Notes: generated from the letters alone by a model not told the origin. A stretch of DNA of 64,000 nt from Roseiarcus sp050013915 (GCA_050013915.1 JBEKEI010000001.1:1-64000), one strand, 5' to 3'; positions 38,020 through 47,280 are shown, numbered from the stretch's first letter. A program made the numbers and translations.

Positions 38020-39813
38020 CTATCTGCGCCCGAACAGCCTTTCGATGTCGCCGAGCTTCAGTTCGACATATGTCGGCCTGCCGTGGTTGCATTGCCCGGC
38101 GCCCGGCGTGCGCTCCATCTCGCGCAGGAGCGCGTTCATCTCCTCCGGCTTCAGCTTGCGTCCCGAACGTACGGAATGATGGCAGGCGATTGTCGCGAGC
38201 CGATGATCGAGTCTTCTTTCCAGCGACAGCGCGCCGTCCTCGGCCGCCAGGTCGTCCGCCATATCGCGCAAGAGCACGCTCATTTCGGCGCCCGCGATCA
38301 GCGCGGGAACCTCGCGCAGGAGGATCGCGCCGGGGCCGAAACCTTCGACCACGAGGCCGAGCTCCTCGAGCGCGACGGCATGTTCGACGAGCCGCGCGAC
38401 CGCGTCGGGATCGAGGTCGACGACGATCGGCGACATCAGGATCTGCCGCTCGATTCCGTGCTGGGCACGCTGGCGTTTCAGGCGCTCATAGACGATACGC
38501 TCGTGTGCGGCGTGCTGGTCGACGATGACGATGCCATCCCCGGTCTGGGCGATGACGTAGAGCTCGTGAACTTGCGCGCGCGCCGCTCCGAGCGGCGCGG
38601 CCAGATCGGCTTCGGCAGCCGCCGCCGAATCGGCCGCCGCATTTGCGGACAGGGCGAAATCCGCAAAGCCTCGCTGCGCCGGTTCGGCGAAGCCGGCCGG
38701 CGCGGCAGGCGATGCGCGCCAGTCCCAGGGGCCCGAAGAACGATCGAGGCCGCGCGCGAAAGTCGCCTCGCGGATTGCGGCGATCGCCGCGCTGCCGCCC
38801 GTCGTCGCGCCGCGATGCAGCGCGGCTTCGAGCGCCTGCTTGGCGGCGCCGACGATGAGACCGCGCACGAGCCCGCCGTCGCGGAATCGCACTTCCGCCT
38901 TGGCGGGGTGGACGTTGACGTCGACGTCGCGCGGCAGGCAATCGATGAACAGCGCGGCCACCGCGTGGCGATCGCGGGGGAGATAGTCGAGGTAGGCGGC
39001 GCGCAGCGCTCCGGCGAGCTGCTTGTCGCGCACCGAGCGGCCGTTGACGTAGAAATATTGCGCGAGCGCATTACTGCGGCTGAAAGTCGGCAGGCCGATG
39101 AAGCCGGTCAAGCGCACGCCTTCGCGCTCCGCGTCCAGCGTCAGGCAATTGGCGGCGAAATCCGAACCCAGCACCTGGCGCGCGCGCTCGAGCCTACCCG
39201 CCTCGCCGGTTCCGCAGGCCGGCAAGTCGAAGCTCGCGCTGAGTTCGCTGAGGAAACAGAAACGCGCCGAGGGATTGGCGAGCGCGAGGCGACGCAAGAC
39301 CTCGCCGGCCGCCTGCGACTCGGCACGGTCGCTCCTGAGGAACTTGAGCCGGGCCGGCGTCGCGGCGAACAGGTCGCGCGCCTCGACGCGGGTGCCGAAT
39401 GGTTGCGCGCACGGCTGGACCGGGCCCTTGACGCCGTCTTCGACGATCAGCATCGCCGCCGCCTCGGCCCCGCGGGCGCGCGAGCGGACTTCGAGGCGCG
39501 AAACGGACGCGATCGACGGCAGCGCCTCGCCGCGAAAGCCGAGGGTCGCGATGGCGGCGAGGTCGCCGTCGGGGATTTTCGAGGTGGCGTGCCGCTCGAC
39601 GCAGAGTTCGAGGTCGCGCGCGGTCATGCCAGCGCCGTCGTCGATGACTCGGATGAGGCGCCGTCCGCCCGCCTCGACCGCCACGTCGATCCGCGCAGCG
39701 CCCGCGTCGAGCGCATTTTCGACCAGCTCCTTGACCGCCGCCGCGGGCCGCTCGATCACCTCTCCGGCGGCGATGCGATCGATCAGGAGGGGGTCGAGGC
39801 GGCGGATCGGCAT
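38020..39813 (-). CDS. mutL: DNA mismatch repair protein MutL
   Basis: Mismatch repair coordinator of 597 residues. The GHKL ATPase has IAAGEVIERPAAAVKELVENALDAGA, DDGAGM and GFRGEALPSI. The C-terminal half has the endonuclease motif DQHAAHERIVYE (form DQHA-X2-E-X4-E), plus ACHHSVRSGRKL and CNHGRPT, so this MutL probably nicks DNA, as expected where MutH is absent. The start at 39813 gives PIRRLDPLLIDRIAAGEVI. Confidence 0.97.
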   Translation of the reverse strand: MPIRRLDPLLIDRIAAGEVIERPAAAVKELVENALDAGAARIDVAVEAGGRRLIRVIDDGAGMTARDLELCVERHATSKIPDGDLAAIATLGFRGEALPSIASVSRLEVRSRARGAEAAAMLIVEDGVKGPVQPCAQPFGTRVEARDLFAATPARLKFLRSDRAESQAAGEVLRRLALANPSARFCFLSELSASFDLPACGTGEAGRLERARQVLGSDFAANCLTLDAEREGVRLTGFIGLPTFSRSNALAQYFYVNGRSVRDKQLAGALRAAYLDYLPRDRHAVAALFIDCLPRDVDVNVHPAKAEVRFRDGGLVRGLIVGAAKQALEAALHRGATTGGSAAIAAIREATFARGLDRSSGPWDWRASPAAPAGFAEPAQRGFADFALSANAAADSAAAAEADLAAPLGAARAQVHELYVIAQTGDGIVIVDQHAAHERIVYERLKRQRAQHGIERQILMSPIVVDLDPDAVARLVEHAVALEELGLVVEGFGPGAILLREVPALIAGAEMSVLLRDMADDLAAEDGALSLERRLDHRLATIACHHSVRSGRKLKPEEMNALLREMERTPGAGQCNHGRPTYVELKLGDIERLFGRR

Positions 39814-39991
39814 GTGACACTCGGCTCGCGAACGCTTACATCCATTCAATCAGATTCGCCCGCGCGCCGGCGAAAAATAATGCCGTCGCCCGAATCGTCC
39901 GCGTCGAGACTCTTCGCGCCTGGAGGCTTCCGCGGAACGCGCCCGGCGGGAAAGCCGGGCGCCTGGTCATCTTGCCCATCCAACGAGCGGT

Positions 39992-40435
39992 TCAGGGCTT
40001 GTGGCCGCCATGTCCGCCATGGCGCGCGCCTGCGGCGTGGCCGGCTCCGATGTGCATGCCTCCGGCGTGGCCGGCTCCGATGTGCATGCCTCCAGCGTGC
40101 CCGGCTCCGATGTGCATGCCTCCGCCATGTGCGATCGGGCCGCGCGTCCCGCCGCCGCCGCCGCGCCAGCCATGCCAGCCCGCCGGGCCGCCCCAGCCGA
40201 AGCCGCGGCGCCAAGCATAGCCGCACCAGTACCACCCCGGGCCTTGCCAGCCGTCGGGATACCAGCAGTAGCCGTGGCCGCCGAAGAAGAACTGGACGGT
40301 CTCGAATTGCGAACTGTTCGCGAGCGCGGCGCGCGCTCCCAATACGCCGTCGCCGATCGCCGCTTGCGCGCCGGTCGCCGCGGCGAGCGCCGCAGCGGCC
40401 GCGAGGGCGACCGTTCGAACGAATTTGGTTGACAT
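39992..40435 (-). CDS. Secreted Gly/His-rich protein with aromatic CWYP motif, copy 2
   Basis: A 147-residue exported protein of unknown function. The signal peptide is clear (STKFVRTVALAAAAALAAATGAQA) and AAAGGA-like bases precede the ATG. The mature part shares with its neighbour the block FFFGGxxYCWYPxGWxGPGWYWCGYAW, containing two Cys. The tail has three copies of GGMHIGAGHA and ends GGHGGHKP; the His content suggests metal binding. It is a tandem paralogue of the gene at 40528-40872. Confidence 0.85.
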   Translation of the reverse strand: MSTKFVRTVALAAAAALAAATGAQAAIGDGVLGARAALANSSQFETVQFFFGGHGYCWYPDGWQGPGWYWCGYAWRRGFGWGGPAGWHGWRGGGGGTRGPIAHGGGMHIGAGHAGGMHIGAGHAGGMHIGAGHAAGARHGGHGGHKP

Positions 40436-40527
40436 GACGTTGGTCCTTTCGATCAGGGGGGCCACGACGGCCTGTCCCGCGACCGAACGCCGACGGTCCG
40501 TTTTCCGTTGCCTGCGCCGCGGCAGAA

Positions 40528-40872
40528 TCAGTGATGGCGCGGGCCGCCGTGCCCGCCGTGGAATCCGCCCCCGCCGCCGCGCCAGCCGGGTCGGCCGCCG
40601 CGCCAGCCATGCCAGCCGTAGCCGCCGCCCCAGCCATAGCCGTTGTTCCAGGCATAGCCGCACCAGTACCAACCCGGGCCGTGCCAACCGGACGGATACC
40701 AGCAATAGTTCTGGCCGCCGAAGAAGAACTGCGCCTGCTCGATCGGCGCGGCGCCGGCGAGAGCGGCGCCCGCCGCCAGAGCTCCATCGCCGATCGCGGC
40801 CTGCGCGGCGCCTGCTGCCCCGAACGCAAGCGCCGCGCCGAGCGCGAGCGTTCGTGAGAATCCGTGCATCAT
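40528..40872 (-). CDS. Secreted Gly/His-rich protein with aromatic CWYP motif, copy 1
   Basis: A 114-residue exported protein of unknown function. Signal peptide HGFSRTLALGAALAFGAAGAAQA, then AAIGDGALAA and the shared FFFGGQNYCWYPSGWHGPGW block, then a tail of Gly, Trp, His and Arg. AAGGGAG precedes two consecutive ATG codons. It lies 92 bases before its paralogue and 110 bases after the ureG stop reading on the minus strand from the ureEFG cluster; whether they share a transcript is unclear. Confidence 0.83.
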   Translation of the reverse strand: MMHGFSRTLALGAALAFGAAGAAQAAIGDGALAAGAALAGAAPIEQAQFFFGGQNYCWYPSGWHGPGWYWCGYAWNNGYGWGGGYGWHGWRGGRPGWRGGGGGFHGGHGGPRHH

Positions 40873-40980
40873 GAGCGTACTCCCTTTGGCGCGCCCGGCG
40901 CCGATCCTGCGGTTCCCGCCGACAAGCCTTCACGCGCCGACAGCCCGACGGCGTTGACCTGCGTCAAGCCCGGACGGCGG

Positions 40981-41601
40981 TCAAGCCTCCCCGAGCCCGC
41001 CCTTGTCGCGAATGAATGCGATCGTCGCTTCGACGCCCTCGCCCGTCTTCATGTTGGCGAATACGAACGGCCGATCCTTGCGCATGAGTCTGGCGTCCCG
41101 CGCCATCACGTCAAGCGAGGCGCCGACATAGGGCGCGAGGTCGATCTTGTTGATGACGAGCAGGTCCGAGCGGGTGACGCCGGGGCCGCCCTTGCGCGGG
41201 ATCTTCTCGCCGCCCGCGACGTCGATGACGTAAATCGTGAGATCGGCGAGTTCCGGCGAGAAGGTCGCCGCGAGATTGTCGCCGCCGGACTCGATGAGAA
41301 TGAGGTCGAGCGCCGGGAACAGGCGGTTCATCTCGTCGATCGCGGCCAGATTGATCGAGGCGTCCTCGCGGATCGCGGTATGCGGACAGCCGCCGGTCTC
41401 CACCCCCATTATGCGCTCGGGCGCGAGCGCGCCAGCCTCCACCAGCAGCCGCGCATCCTCCTTGGTGTAGATGTCGTTGGTGATCGCCGCGATCTCGAAG
41501 CTCGCGCGAAGGCGCTTGCACAATTGCTCCATCAGCGCCGTCTTTCCCGAACCCACGGGTCCGCCGACGCCGACACGCAGCGGTTGTTTAGGCCTCGTCA
41601 T
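40981..41601 (-). CDS. ureG: Urease accessory GTPase UreG
   Basis: SIMIBI GTPase that powers nickel insertion into urease; 206 residues. P-loop GGPVGSGKTAL, EIAAITNDIYTKEDA, the metal-binding CPH of GVETGGCPHTAIREDAS, ESGGDNLAATFSPELADL and the guanine motif NKIDLAPYVG are all present. Its start overlaps the ureF stop (ATGA). Confidence 0.97.
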   Translation of the reverse strand: MTRPKQPLRVGVGGPVGSGKTALMEQLCKRLRASFEIAAITNDIYTKEDARLLVEAGALAPERIMGVETGGCPHTAIREDASINLAAIDEMNRLFPALDLILIESGGDNLAATFSPELADLTIYVIDVAGGEKIPRKGGPGVTRSDLLVINKIDLAPYVGASLDVMARDARLMRKDRPFVFANMKTGEGVEATIAFIRDKGGLGEA

Positions 41602-42314
41602 GAGCGGAACAACCTCGAATATTGCGTTTCGTGGCGCATGGCCGCGATGTCGGAGCGGAACGCGCAGCCGCCGAGATCGTCGACTCCGGCGCCGAGGGTC
41701 TCCCCGGCGAGACGGCGCACGGCGGGGAGCATTGCGGCGAGCACTTTCTGGCCGTCGGTCTGGCCAATGGCGCCGAGGCGCACGGCGGCCGAGACCAGGT
41801 TGGCGAACAGGGCGAGGGCGAACGCCTGCAGCGCGATCTCAAGCTCGAGCCCATGGCCCGCCGTCGCGACCGCGACGGCGACGGGAAAGGCGACGGGATC
41901 GCCGCCGCCCGTCGGCAGGCGGGCGAGCGACGGACAGTCCCAGGCTGCCCGCATCGTGGCGACGAAGGCGGTTCCCTGCGCGCAGGTTTCCAACCGCCGT
42001 TCCGCCGAGCCCGCCAACGCGACCGCCAGGAGGTTCAATTCGCGCAGATCCGCCCAGTCGGCCGACCGTGTGGCGCGAAAGGCGCAGGAGAACAGCACGC
42101 AATCGGATCGCGGCGCGCCGAAATCGAGAAGATCGGCGAGCCACGCCCGCAAGGTCGCGGCATCGCTGATCTCGCCGGCCTCGACGGCCCATTCGAGCCC
42201 GTGCGAATAGGCGAACGAGCCGACGGGAAAGGCCGGCGACAGCCACAGAAGCAGCGGCAGTCCCGCTCGGAATGCGGGCCCGGCGCCGCCCGGCTCAGCG
42301 CTTTGCGTGTCCAT
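41598..42314 (-). CDS. ureF: Urease accessory protein UreF
   Basis: Helical scaffold of the UreDFG maturation complex, 238 residues. The start at 42314 precedes the conserved LPLLLWLSPAFPVGSFAYSHGLEWAVE. The C-terminal region is Arg-Ser-Asp-rich (GGCAFRSDIAAMRHETQYSRLFRS), as in the family. It overlaps ureE by 20 bases and ureG by 4 bases. Confidence 0.95.
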   Translation of the reverse strand: MDTQSAEPGGAGPAFRAGLPLLLWLSPAFPVGSFAYSHGLEWAVEAGEISDAATLRAWLADLLDFGAPRSDCVLFSCAFRATRSADWADLRELNLLAVALAGSAERRLETCAQGTAFVATMRAAWDCPSLARLPTGGGDPVAFPVAVAVATAGHGLELEIALQAFALALFANLVSAAVRLGAIGQTDGQKVLAAMLPAVRRLAGETLGAGVDDLGGCAFRSDIAAMRHETQYSRLFRS

Positions 42315-42930
42315 CGGCCTCGTCGGCGTGATCGTGGGGTTGGCCATGGTCGTCGTGATCGTGCGCGCAGGCGGCCCCGTGAACGTGGGGCGCGTCGACG
42401 CTCGCGTGGTCGCCATGCCGGTGGTGCGCGTCGCCGTGGCGGGTATGATCATGCGCGGCGTGGCCGGGATCGCCGGGGTCGCGCCCGTGGGTCGGCGTCG
42501 CCGAGACATAGGCGCCGCCCTCCGGGTTGAACGGCGCCTCGATGGCGACGACGCGCGCGCCGAGTCGCCGCGCCATGTCCTCGACGACGTGGTCGCGCCG
42601 GATGCGCAGGCTCCCGGCCAAAAGCTCGGTCGGCAGATGGCGATTGCCGAGGTGCCAGGCGACGCGAACCAGCGCGGTTGCGTCGGCGCAGCGGATCTCC
42701 GAGAGCGGCTCGGGGGCTGCGACCACTTCGACGATTCGCCCGTCCTCCAGCGCGAGTCCGTCGCCGGCGCGCAGCATCACCGCCTCGGGCAGATCGAGCA
42801 GGAAGGCCAGGCCGCGCACGCCCGTCATCGCGATGCGGCGCCGATACCGCTCGTCATAGTCAAGGACGACCGAATCGGCGGGTTCGCCGGACCATGCGCC
42901 GGCGGGACGAACGGAGTGGGCATGGACCAT
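42295..42930 (-). CDS. ureE: Urease accessory nickel chaperone UreE with His-rich tail
   Basis: Nickel metallochaperone of 211 residues. The core has RGLAFLLDLPEAVMLRAGDGLALEDGR and HLGNRHLPTEL with its metal His. The last 60 residues are very rich in His and Asp (for example HDHDDHGQPHDHADEADGH) and would bind several metal ions. GGAGAA precedes the ATG. First gene of the overlapping ureEFG run; urease subunits and ureD are not in the window. Confidence 0.95.
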   Translation of the reverse strand: MVHAHSVRPAGAWSGEPADSVVLDYDERYRRRIAMTGVRGLAFLLDLPEAVMLRAGDGLALEDGRIVEVVAAPEPLSEIRCADATALVRVAWHLGNRHLPTELLAGSLRIRRDHVVEDMARRLGARVVAIEAPFNPEGGAYVSATPTHGRDPGDPGHAAHDHTRHGDAHHRHGDHASVDAPHVHGAACAHDHDDHGQPHDHADEADGHAKR

Positions 42931-43036
42931 GGGCGCGTTCTCCGGCAGGCGCCGGGCGCCCGCTCTCCCATACCCGTCTTGCCGGCTTCAGGGAAGGCTC
43001 GCGCATTGCGAGAGCGTCGTGCGAACCGCCGCCGGG

Positions 43037-43234
43037 TCAATGCCCGCGCATCAGCACGAGTTGGACGAGCCCGAAGGCCACGGCGATCCCGACGAGGCTG
43101 CACGCAAGGACGGTCAGCACGCGGCCTCCCCGCGGTCCCCGGCGCGCGGCGTCGGCGCTCACGACTCGATGCGGTCCGCGCTCTCGATAGTGCGGCCTAG
43201 GACGGATATCGTCGTCTTCGACGATATCAGCCAT
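43037..43234 (-). CDS. 65-residue single-pass membrane protein
   Basis: A small gene with an excellent AGGAGGAG ribosome site 8 bases before the ATG at 43234. The N-terminus is acidic then basic (ADIVEDDDIRPRPHYRERG) and the C-terminal third is one membrane helix (VLTVLACSLVGIAVAFGLVQLVL). No family is recognised. It lies downstream of rnpB on the same strand and upstream of ureE. Confidence 0.7.
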   Translation of the reverse strand: MADIVEDDDIRPRPHYRERGPHRVVSADAARRGPRGGRVLTVLACSLVGIAVAFGLVQLVLMRGH

Positions 43235-43324
43235 TGCCGGACTCCTCCTGTTCAAGAGACGCCGAGCCCATGATCGCGGCGCGAAATCGTTCCCGGCCGG
43301 CGCAGGGAGGGAACGTCGCTGAAA

Positions 43325-43730
<406 letters not shown>

Positions 43731-43881
43731 GAGGCAATAGGGGGACGCGGCGACGCGGTCAAGTTCGGCGCGGCCGGCAATCCGGATTCATGGCAGCGCG
43801 ATGCGCGCCGCCGGAAGCGGCGCGCACGCCGGCGCCCGGGCCGGCCGGCCGCGGGCGCACGGATCCGCCGCGGTCGAGGCG

Positions 43882-44277
43882 TCAGCTCTTGGTCGCGTTC
43901 CACTGGCCCTCGTATTTGAACTCGGGCGCGGCGGTCAGTTCGTCCTTGGTCGCATTCATGTTGGCGTGCCACTTCTTGTCGGCCATGTCGTATTTGACCT
44001 TCACCGAGTCGGTGTCGACCACCACATAGCGCGATCCCATCCCGAGAAAGCCACCGACCGACAGGACATAGCCCTTGACCGCCTTCGAGCTGTCGAACGC
44101 GATGTCCTTGATCGTGCCGATGTCGTTGTTGGCGGTGTCGTATACGTCGACGCCGACGACGTTGGAGCTGAGCATGTCGGCGGGTTGCATGGAAACGAAC
44201 TTGGGCGACGTCATCTCAGCGAAAGCCGCGCCCGAGAACGCCGTCAGTCCAGCGATTGCGATCATTGATCTGCGCAT
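43882..44277 (-). CDS. Exported PRC-barrel domain protein
   Basis: A 131-residue protein with a signal peptide (RRSMIAIAGLTAFSGAAFA) and one PRC-barrel domain: VGVDVYDTANNDIGTIKDIAFDSSKAVKGYVLSVG, then GSRYVVVDTDSVKV. PRC barrels occur in RNA-processing, photosynthetic reaction-centre and stress proteins; the exported kind in alphaproteobacteria is uncharacterised. AGGAG precedes the ATG. It follows rnpB in genome order on the same strand, about 150 bases upstream of it. Confidence 0.88.
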   Translation of the reverse strand: MRRSMIAIAGLTAFSGAAFAEMTSPKFVSMQPADMLSSNVVGVDVYDTANNDIGTIKDIAFDSSKAVKGYVLSVGGFLGMGSRYVVVDTDSVKVKYDMADKKWHANMNATKDELTAAPEFKYEGQWNATKS

Positions 44278-44608
44278 GGGAATCTCCTACCGATCCGGGA
44301 TGGATCGTTGGGCGCGAAACGCGAGTTGCGCGAAAACGATCCAAAGGGCGCCATGGAAAAATGACCGTGCCGACCGCGCGGCAAGTTGGCGGGCCCCGCG
44401 CGGCGACGATCGCCGATGTCGGCTAAGCACGGTGTGATCGACCGACCAACGGATCGGCTGCGCGACACGCCAGGCCGAGTTTGGCCGCGCCGACCGCCGC
44501 GTCGACCGCGCGCAGTCGCCCCGAGGCGATCGCCCTGACCTGACGGCGCGACGGCGGCGTGGCTCCGCGCCGCCGGGCGTTCAGCTTCGCGTCTCTCCGT
44601 TCGATGGA
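44278..44608. other. Gene-free region upstream of the PRC-barrel gene
   Basis: About 330 bases. It holds the PRC gene promoter and the end of the hypothetical gene that follows on the same strand. Only short frames without protein character are present. Confidence 0.45.
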
Positions 44609-45250
44609 TCATCCCCTCGCCCTCCTGCCCCCGCCACCCGCCTCTCGCGCCTCGACGACCCAGATCGGCGTCTGCGCCCCTCCTCGGCCGACAAATCCTT
44701 TCGTTGTGGATATATTTGGAAATGGATTTCTCGCCCGATCGAGGCAAATCAGAGGGTTGCAGGCAAATTGAAGCCCGCGCGGGTCTGCGGCGCGCCGCCG
44801 CCCGACTCTCGGCGCGGGGCGGCGCCCCGGGCCGCGTCCGACAAATCCTTTCGTTGTGGATATATTTGGAAATAGATTTTTCGGCGGATCGGGGGAAATC
44901 AGAGGGTTGCAGGCAAATTGAAGCCCGCGCGGGGCTCTTCGGCGCGCCGCCGTCCGGCCGCCGCGCGCGGCGGCGGCGCGCGCCTTGTCCCCGTCGGCCC
45001 TGTTGGCGCGTTCGTCGCGCCGGGCGGTCTGCAGGCGGACATGCGCCCCGGCCGGATCGACCTCGGGCAACGCCAGCGTCCGCCCGACGATCCGGCCGAT
45101 CCGCCGGGGCGTCGGATTCTCGGCATCAGCGATCAATTCGGCGCTCCATCCGCCCAGCGCGCGCTCCGTGTTTCGATGCCGGCGGACTTCGCGCTCGGCT
45201 GCGCTGACGCGGACGGCGGGCGGCGGCGCGGGCGCTGCGGGGTCGGGCAT
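44609..45250 (-). CDS. Hypothetical protein with in-frame duplicated segment
   Basis: A 213-residue frame. The start at 45250 has an AGGAG ribosome site 9 bases upstream. Residues 1-90 look protein-like (RVSAAEREVRRHRNTERALGG and ADAENPTPRRIGRIVGRTL). The second half contains two copies, 50 codons apart, of a block beginning RGLQFACNPLI and ending NISTTKGFVGRG. All six base differences between copies alter the peptide, so the C-terminal half may be an inserted DNA element read through in frame rather than selected protein. No family recognised. Confidence 0.5.
   Translation of the reverse strand: MPDPAAPAPPPAVRVSAAEREVRRHRNTERALGGWSAELIADAENPTPRRIGRIVGRTLALPEVDPAGAHVRLQTARRDERANRADGDKARAAAARGGRTAARRRAPRGLQFACNPLISPDPPKNLFPNISTTKGFVGRGPGRRPAPRVGRRRAADPRGLQFACNPLICLDRARNPFPNISTTKGFVGRGGAQTPIWVVEAREAGGGGRRARG
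44688..44783. repeat. 96-bp direct repeat, copy 1
   Basis: AT-richer than its surroundings. It is identical to 44838-44933 at 90 of 96 positions, with a spacing of exactly 150 bp. The six differences fall in the central 44724-44745 part. On the plus strand a small stem (GATTT-CTCG and CGAG-GC-AAATC) is preserved in copy 2 with G-U pairs. Confidence 0.9.
44838..44933. repeat. 96-bp direct repeat, copy 2
   Basis: Second copy of the element at 44688-44783, 150 bp downstream in the same orientation. It starts CCGACAAATCC and ends AAGCCCGCGCGGG like copy 1. Both lie inside the reading frame of 44609-45250. Confidence 0.9.
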
Positions 45251-45707
45251 GGCGGGGCTCCTGCCGGGGGGCGAATGGTGGGAGCATAGCCGATCATTCT
45301 GAATATCGCAATAATATTTTCACATTTCTCTTTTACGCTATGAACCCGCGGCGCAGACGCAGCGCCCGGTCGCCTCGGCGCTCGCCGCCAGCGCGGCCCG
45401 GCCGCTGTCGTCGCCACAGGGGCCCCGAACGTGAGCTTCCACCGTCAGCGCGCCAAACGCCGCGCCGACCAGGCCAGCTTCGGCCGCGCGCGGTCGCTCG
45501 GGCTCGACAATCCAGCCAGGGCTTTGATAGCGTGGCCGCACGCCTGCCGGGCCCGGATGCCGGCCGCGCTCCTCCAATCGGCGCGAGCCCCGCCGCGAGC
45601 TCGTTCCAGCGATCGGCGGGATGCGGCGACAGGCGCCGGCGCCTCGCCATGGTGCGCCGGCCGGCATCCCGCCGGCGCGGTTGGCAAGTCGAGGTTTGGG
45701 GGGACCG
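45251..45707. other. Region upstream of the cytochrome c' gene
   Basis: About 460 bases. An AT-rich patch at 45297-45340 probably holds the promoter of the hypothetical gene at 44609-45250. A minus-strand frame reaching from the cytochrome gene into this region has some protein-like character, but has no ribosome site and mostly lies opposite the cytochrome gene. Confidence 0.4.
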
Positions 45708-46148
45708 ATGAATCGCATTCTCATCGTCGCGGCCGCGCTGGCGATCGGCGTCCAGGCGGCCGCGCCGCAGAATACCGACGTGATCAAGGAGCGCAGGGAC
45801 ACGATGAAGCAGGCCGGCGGCGCCGTCGGCCCGGCGCTCAAGATGATGAAGGGCGAGACGCCCTTCGATCTCGGGACCGCGCAGGCCTCGCTGAGGACGA
45901 TCATCGCCGTCGCGGCGAAAATGCCGTCGCTGTTTCCCGACGATTCCAGGACCGGCGGCGACACCAGGGCGTTGCCGGCGGTCTGGGAATCCAAGGCCGA
46001 CGTCGAGGCCCGCTACTTCAAGCTCGGACAGGATGCGACCGCCGCGCTCGCGACGGTCAAGGACAAGGAGAGTTTCGGCCCGGCCTTTCAGGCCGTGCTG
46101 AAGAATTGCGGCGGCTGCCACGAGAAATATCGCACCCCCGACAAGTGA
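45708..46148 (+). CDS. Cytochrome c' family protein
   Basis: Periplasmic four-helix haem protein of 146 residues. Signal peptide NRILIVAAALAIGVQAAA; helix 1 DVIKERRDTMKQAGGAVGPALKMM; the single haem site CGGCHEKYR near the C-terminus is diagnostic of the class. Cytochromes c' bind NO and CO and may protect against nitrosative stress. The dihaem gene follows 43 bases later. Confidence 0.93.
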   Translation: MNRILIVAAALAIGVQAAAPQNTDVIKERRDTMKQAGGAVGPALKMMKGETPFDLGTAQASLRTIIAVAAKMPSLFPDDSRTGGDTRALPAVWESKADVEARYFKLGQDATAALATVKDKESFGPAFQAVLKNCGGCHEKYRTPDK

Positions 46149-46191
46149 GCGCGCGACGCCCCAGCCGGCGTTGCGCGCGGGCGCTGACGCA

Positions 46192-47172
46192 ATGGAAACA
46201 AGCACAACCCGCGAGCGCGCCCCAGGCTCGCAGAGGCCATTAGCCGCCGTCCTCGTCGGCCTCGCCGCAGCCTCGCTCGTCGGGGCCGGCGCCTTCTGGG
46301 CGGCGACCGCGCCCAAGCCGCGATTTCCGCGCAACCATTGGGAGACCATCGAACCGGGCGGCGACGCCGCTCGGGGCCGAATCGCATTCGAGGCCGGCGG
46401 CTGTTCGTCCTGCCATGCGACTCCCGGCCAGCCCGACCGGCTGAAGCTCGGCGGCGGCCTGGCGTTGAAGTCCCCGTTCGGCGTTTTCTACGCGCCCAAC
46501 ATTTCGCCCGATCGCCGACATGGAATCGGCGGCTGGAAAGTCGTCGACCTCGCCAATGCGATGCTGGCCGGAGTGTCGCCGGAGGGCGCGCATTACTACC
46601 CGGCGTTTCCTTACACGTCGTTCCAGCGCGTCACCCTCGAGGACGTGCGCGACCTCATGGCGTTCCTGCGCACGCTCGCCCCGGTCGCGGGCGCGGCGCG
46701 CGCCCACGACCTCGGGTTCCCCTTCGACATCCGGCGCGGCGTCGGGCTCTGGAAGCTGCTGTTCTTCGACGGCGCGCCGCTCGCCCCCGACCCGACGGCG
46801 AGCCCGCAACTGAGCCGCGGCCGCTATCTCGTCGAGGGACTCGGCCATTGCGCGGAATGCCATTCGCCGCGCAATTTCCTCGGCGCCGTGATCGCCGGGC
46901 GGCGCTTCGCCGGCGGCCCCAGCCCAGGCGGCAAGGGCCGCGCGCCCAACATCACGCCCGAGGCCTCGGGGATCGGCGCCTGGTCGCAGAGCGACATCGC
47001 CGAGCTCCTCGCCAGCGGCTTCACCCCGGACGGCGATTCGGTGGGCGGCGATATGGCCGAAGTCGTCAGGAACACCGCCGAACTGCCGCCGGCCGATCGG
47101 GAGGCGATCGCAGCCTACCTGAAATCGCTCGCGCCGTTGAAGTCCGCGCGCAGGAAGCCGGCCGCGGAATGA
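46192..47172 (+). CDS. Membrane-anchored dihaem cytochrome c
   Basis: A 326-residue protein with an N-terminal membrane anchor (AAVLVGLAAASLVGAGAFWAAT) and two haem sites, CSSCH near residue 71 and CAECH near residue 222, each followed by a Met-type ligand region. The fold resembles cytochrome subunits of alcohol or aldehyde dehydrogenases (APNISPDRRHGIGGW, APNITPEASGIGAW). It probably passes electrons to or from cytochrome c' or a dehydrogenase encoded elsewhere. The start at 46192 is preferred over a TTG at 46171. Confidence 0.9.
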   Translation: METSTTRERAPGSQRPLAAVLVGLAAASLVGAGAFWAATAPKPRFPRNHWETIEPGGDAARGRIAFEAGGCSSCHATPGQPDRLKLGGGLALKSPFGVFYAPNISPDRRHGIGGWKVVDLANAMLAGVSPEGAHYYPAFPYTSFQRVTLEDVRDLMAFLRTLAPVAGAARAHDLGFPFDIRRGVGLWKLLFFDGAPLAPDPTASPQLSRGRYLVEGLGHCAECHSPRNFLGAVIAGRRFAGGPSPGGKGRAPNITPEASGIGAWSQSDIAELLASGFTPDGDSVGGDMAEVVRNTAELPPADREAIAAYLKSLAPLKSARRKPAAE

Positions 47173-47212
47173 GGACGGCGCCTGCGGCATGGACCGCGGC
47201 GCCGCAGACGTG

Positions 47213-47236
47213 AAGGCCGCCCGTGAGGGCGGCCTT
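47213..47236. terminator. Bidirectional-type terminator hairpin
   Basis: A perfect 10-bp stem, AAGGCCGCCC and its complement, around the 4-base loop GTGA, between two convergent genes. A/T at the stem ends gives short T tracts on either strand. Confidence 0.75.
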
Positions 47237-47280
47237 CTCCGGCCGGAGGCGAGCGGCCCGGCGACCGCCCGCCGGCCGGT

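Noticed and set aside
45338..45994. A minus-strand frame with some protein-like stretches across the cytochrome c' gene.
   Set aside because: It lies mostly opposite a well-supported haem protein gene and has no ribosome site.
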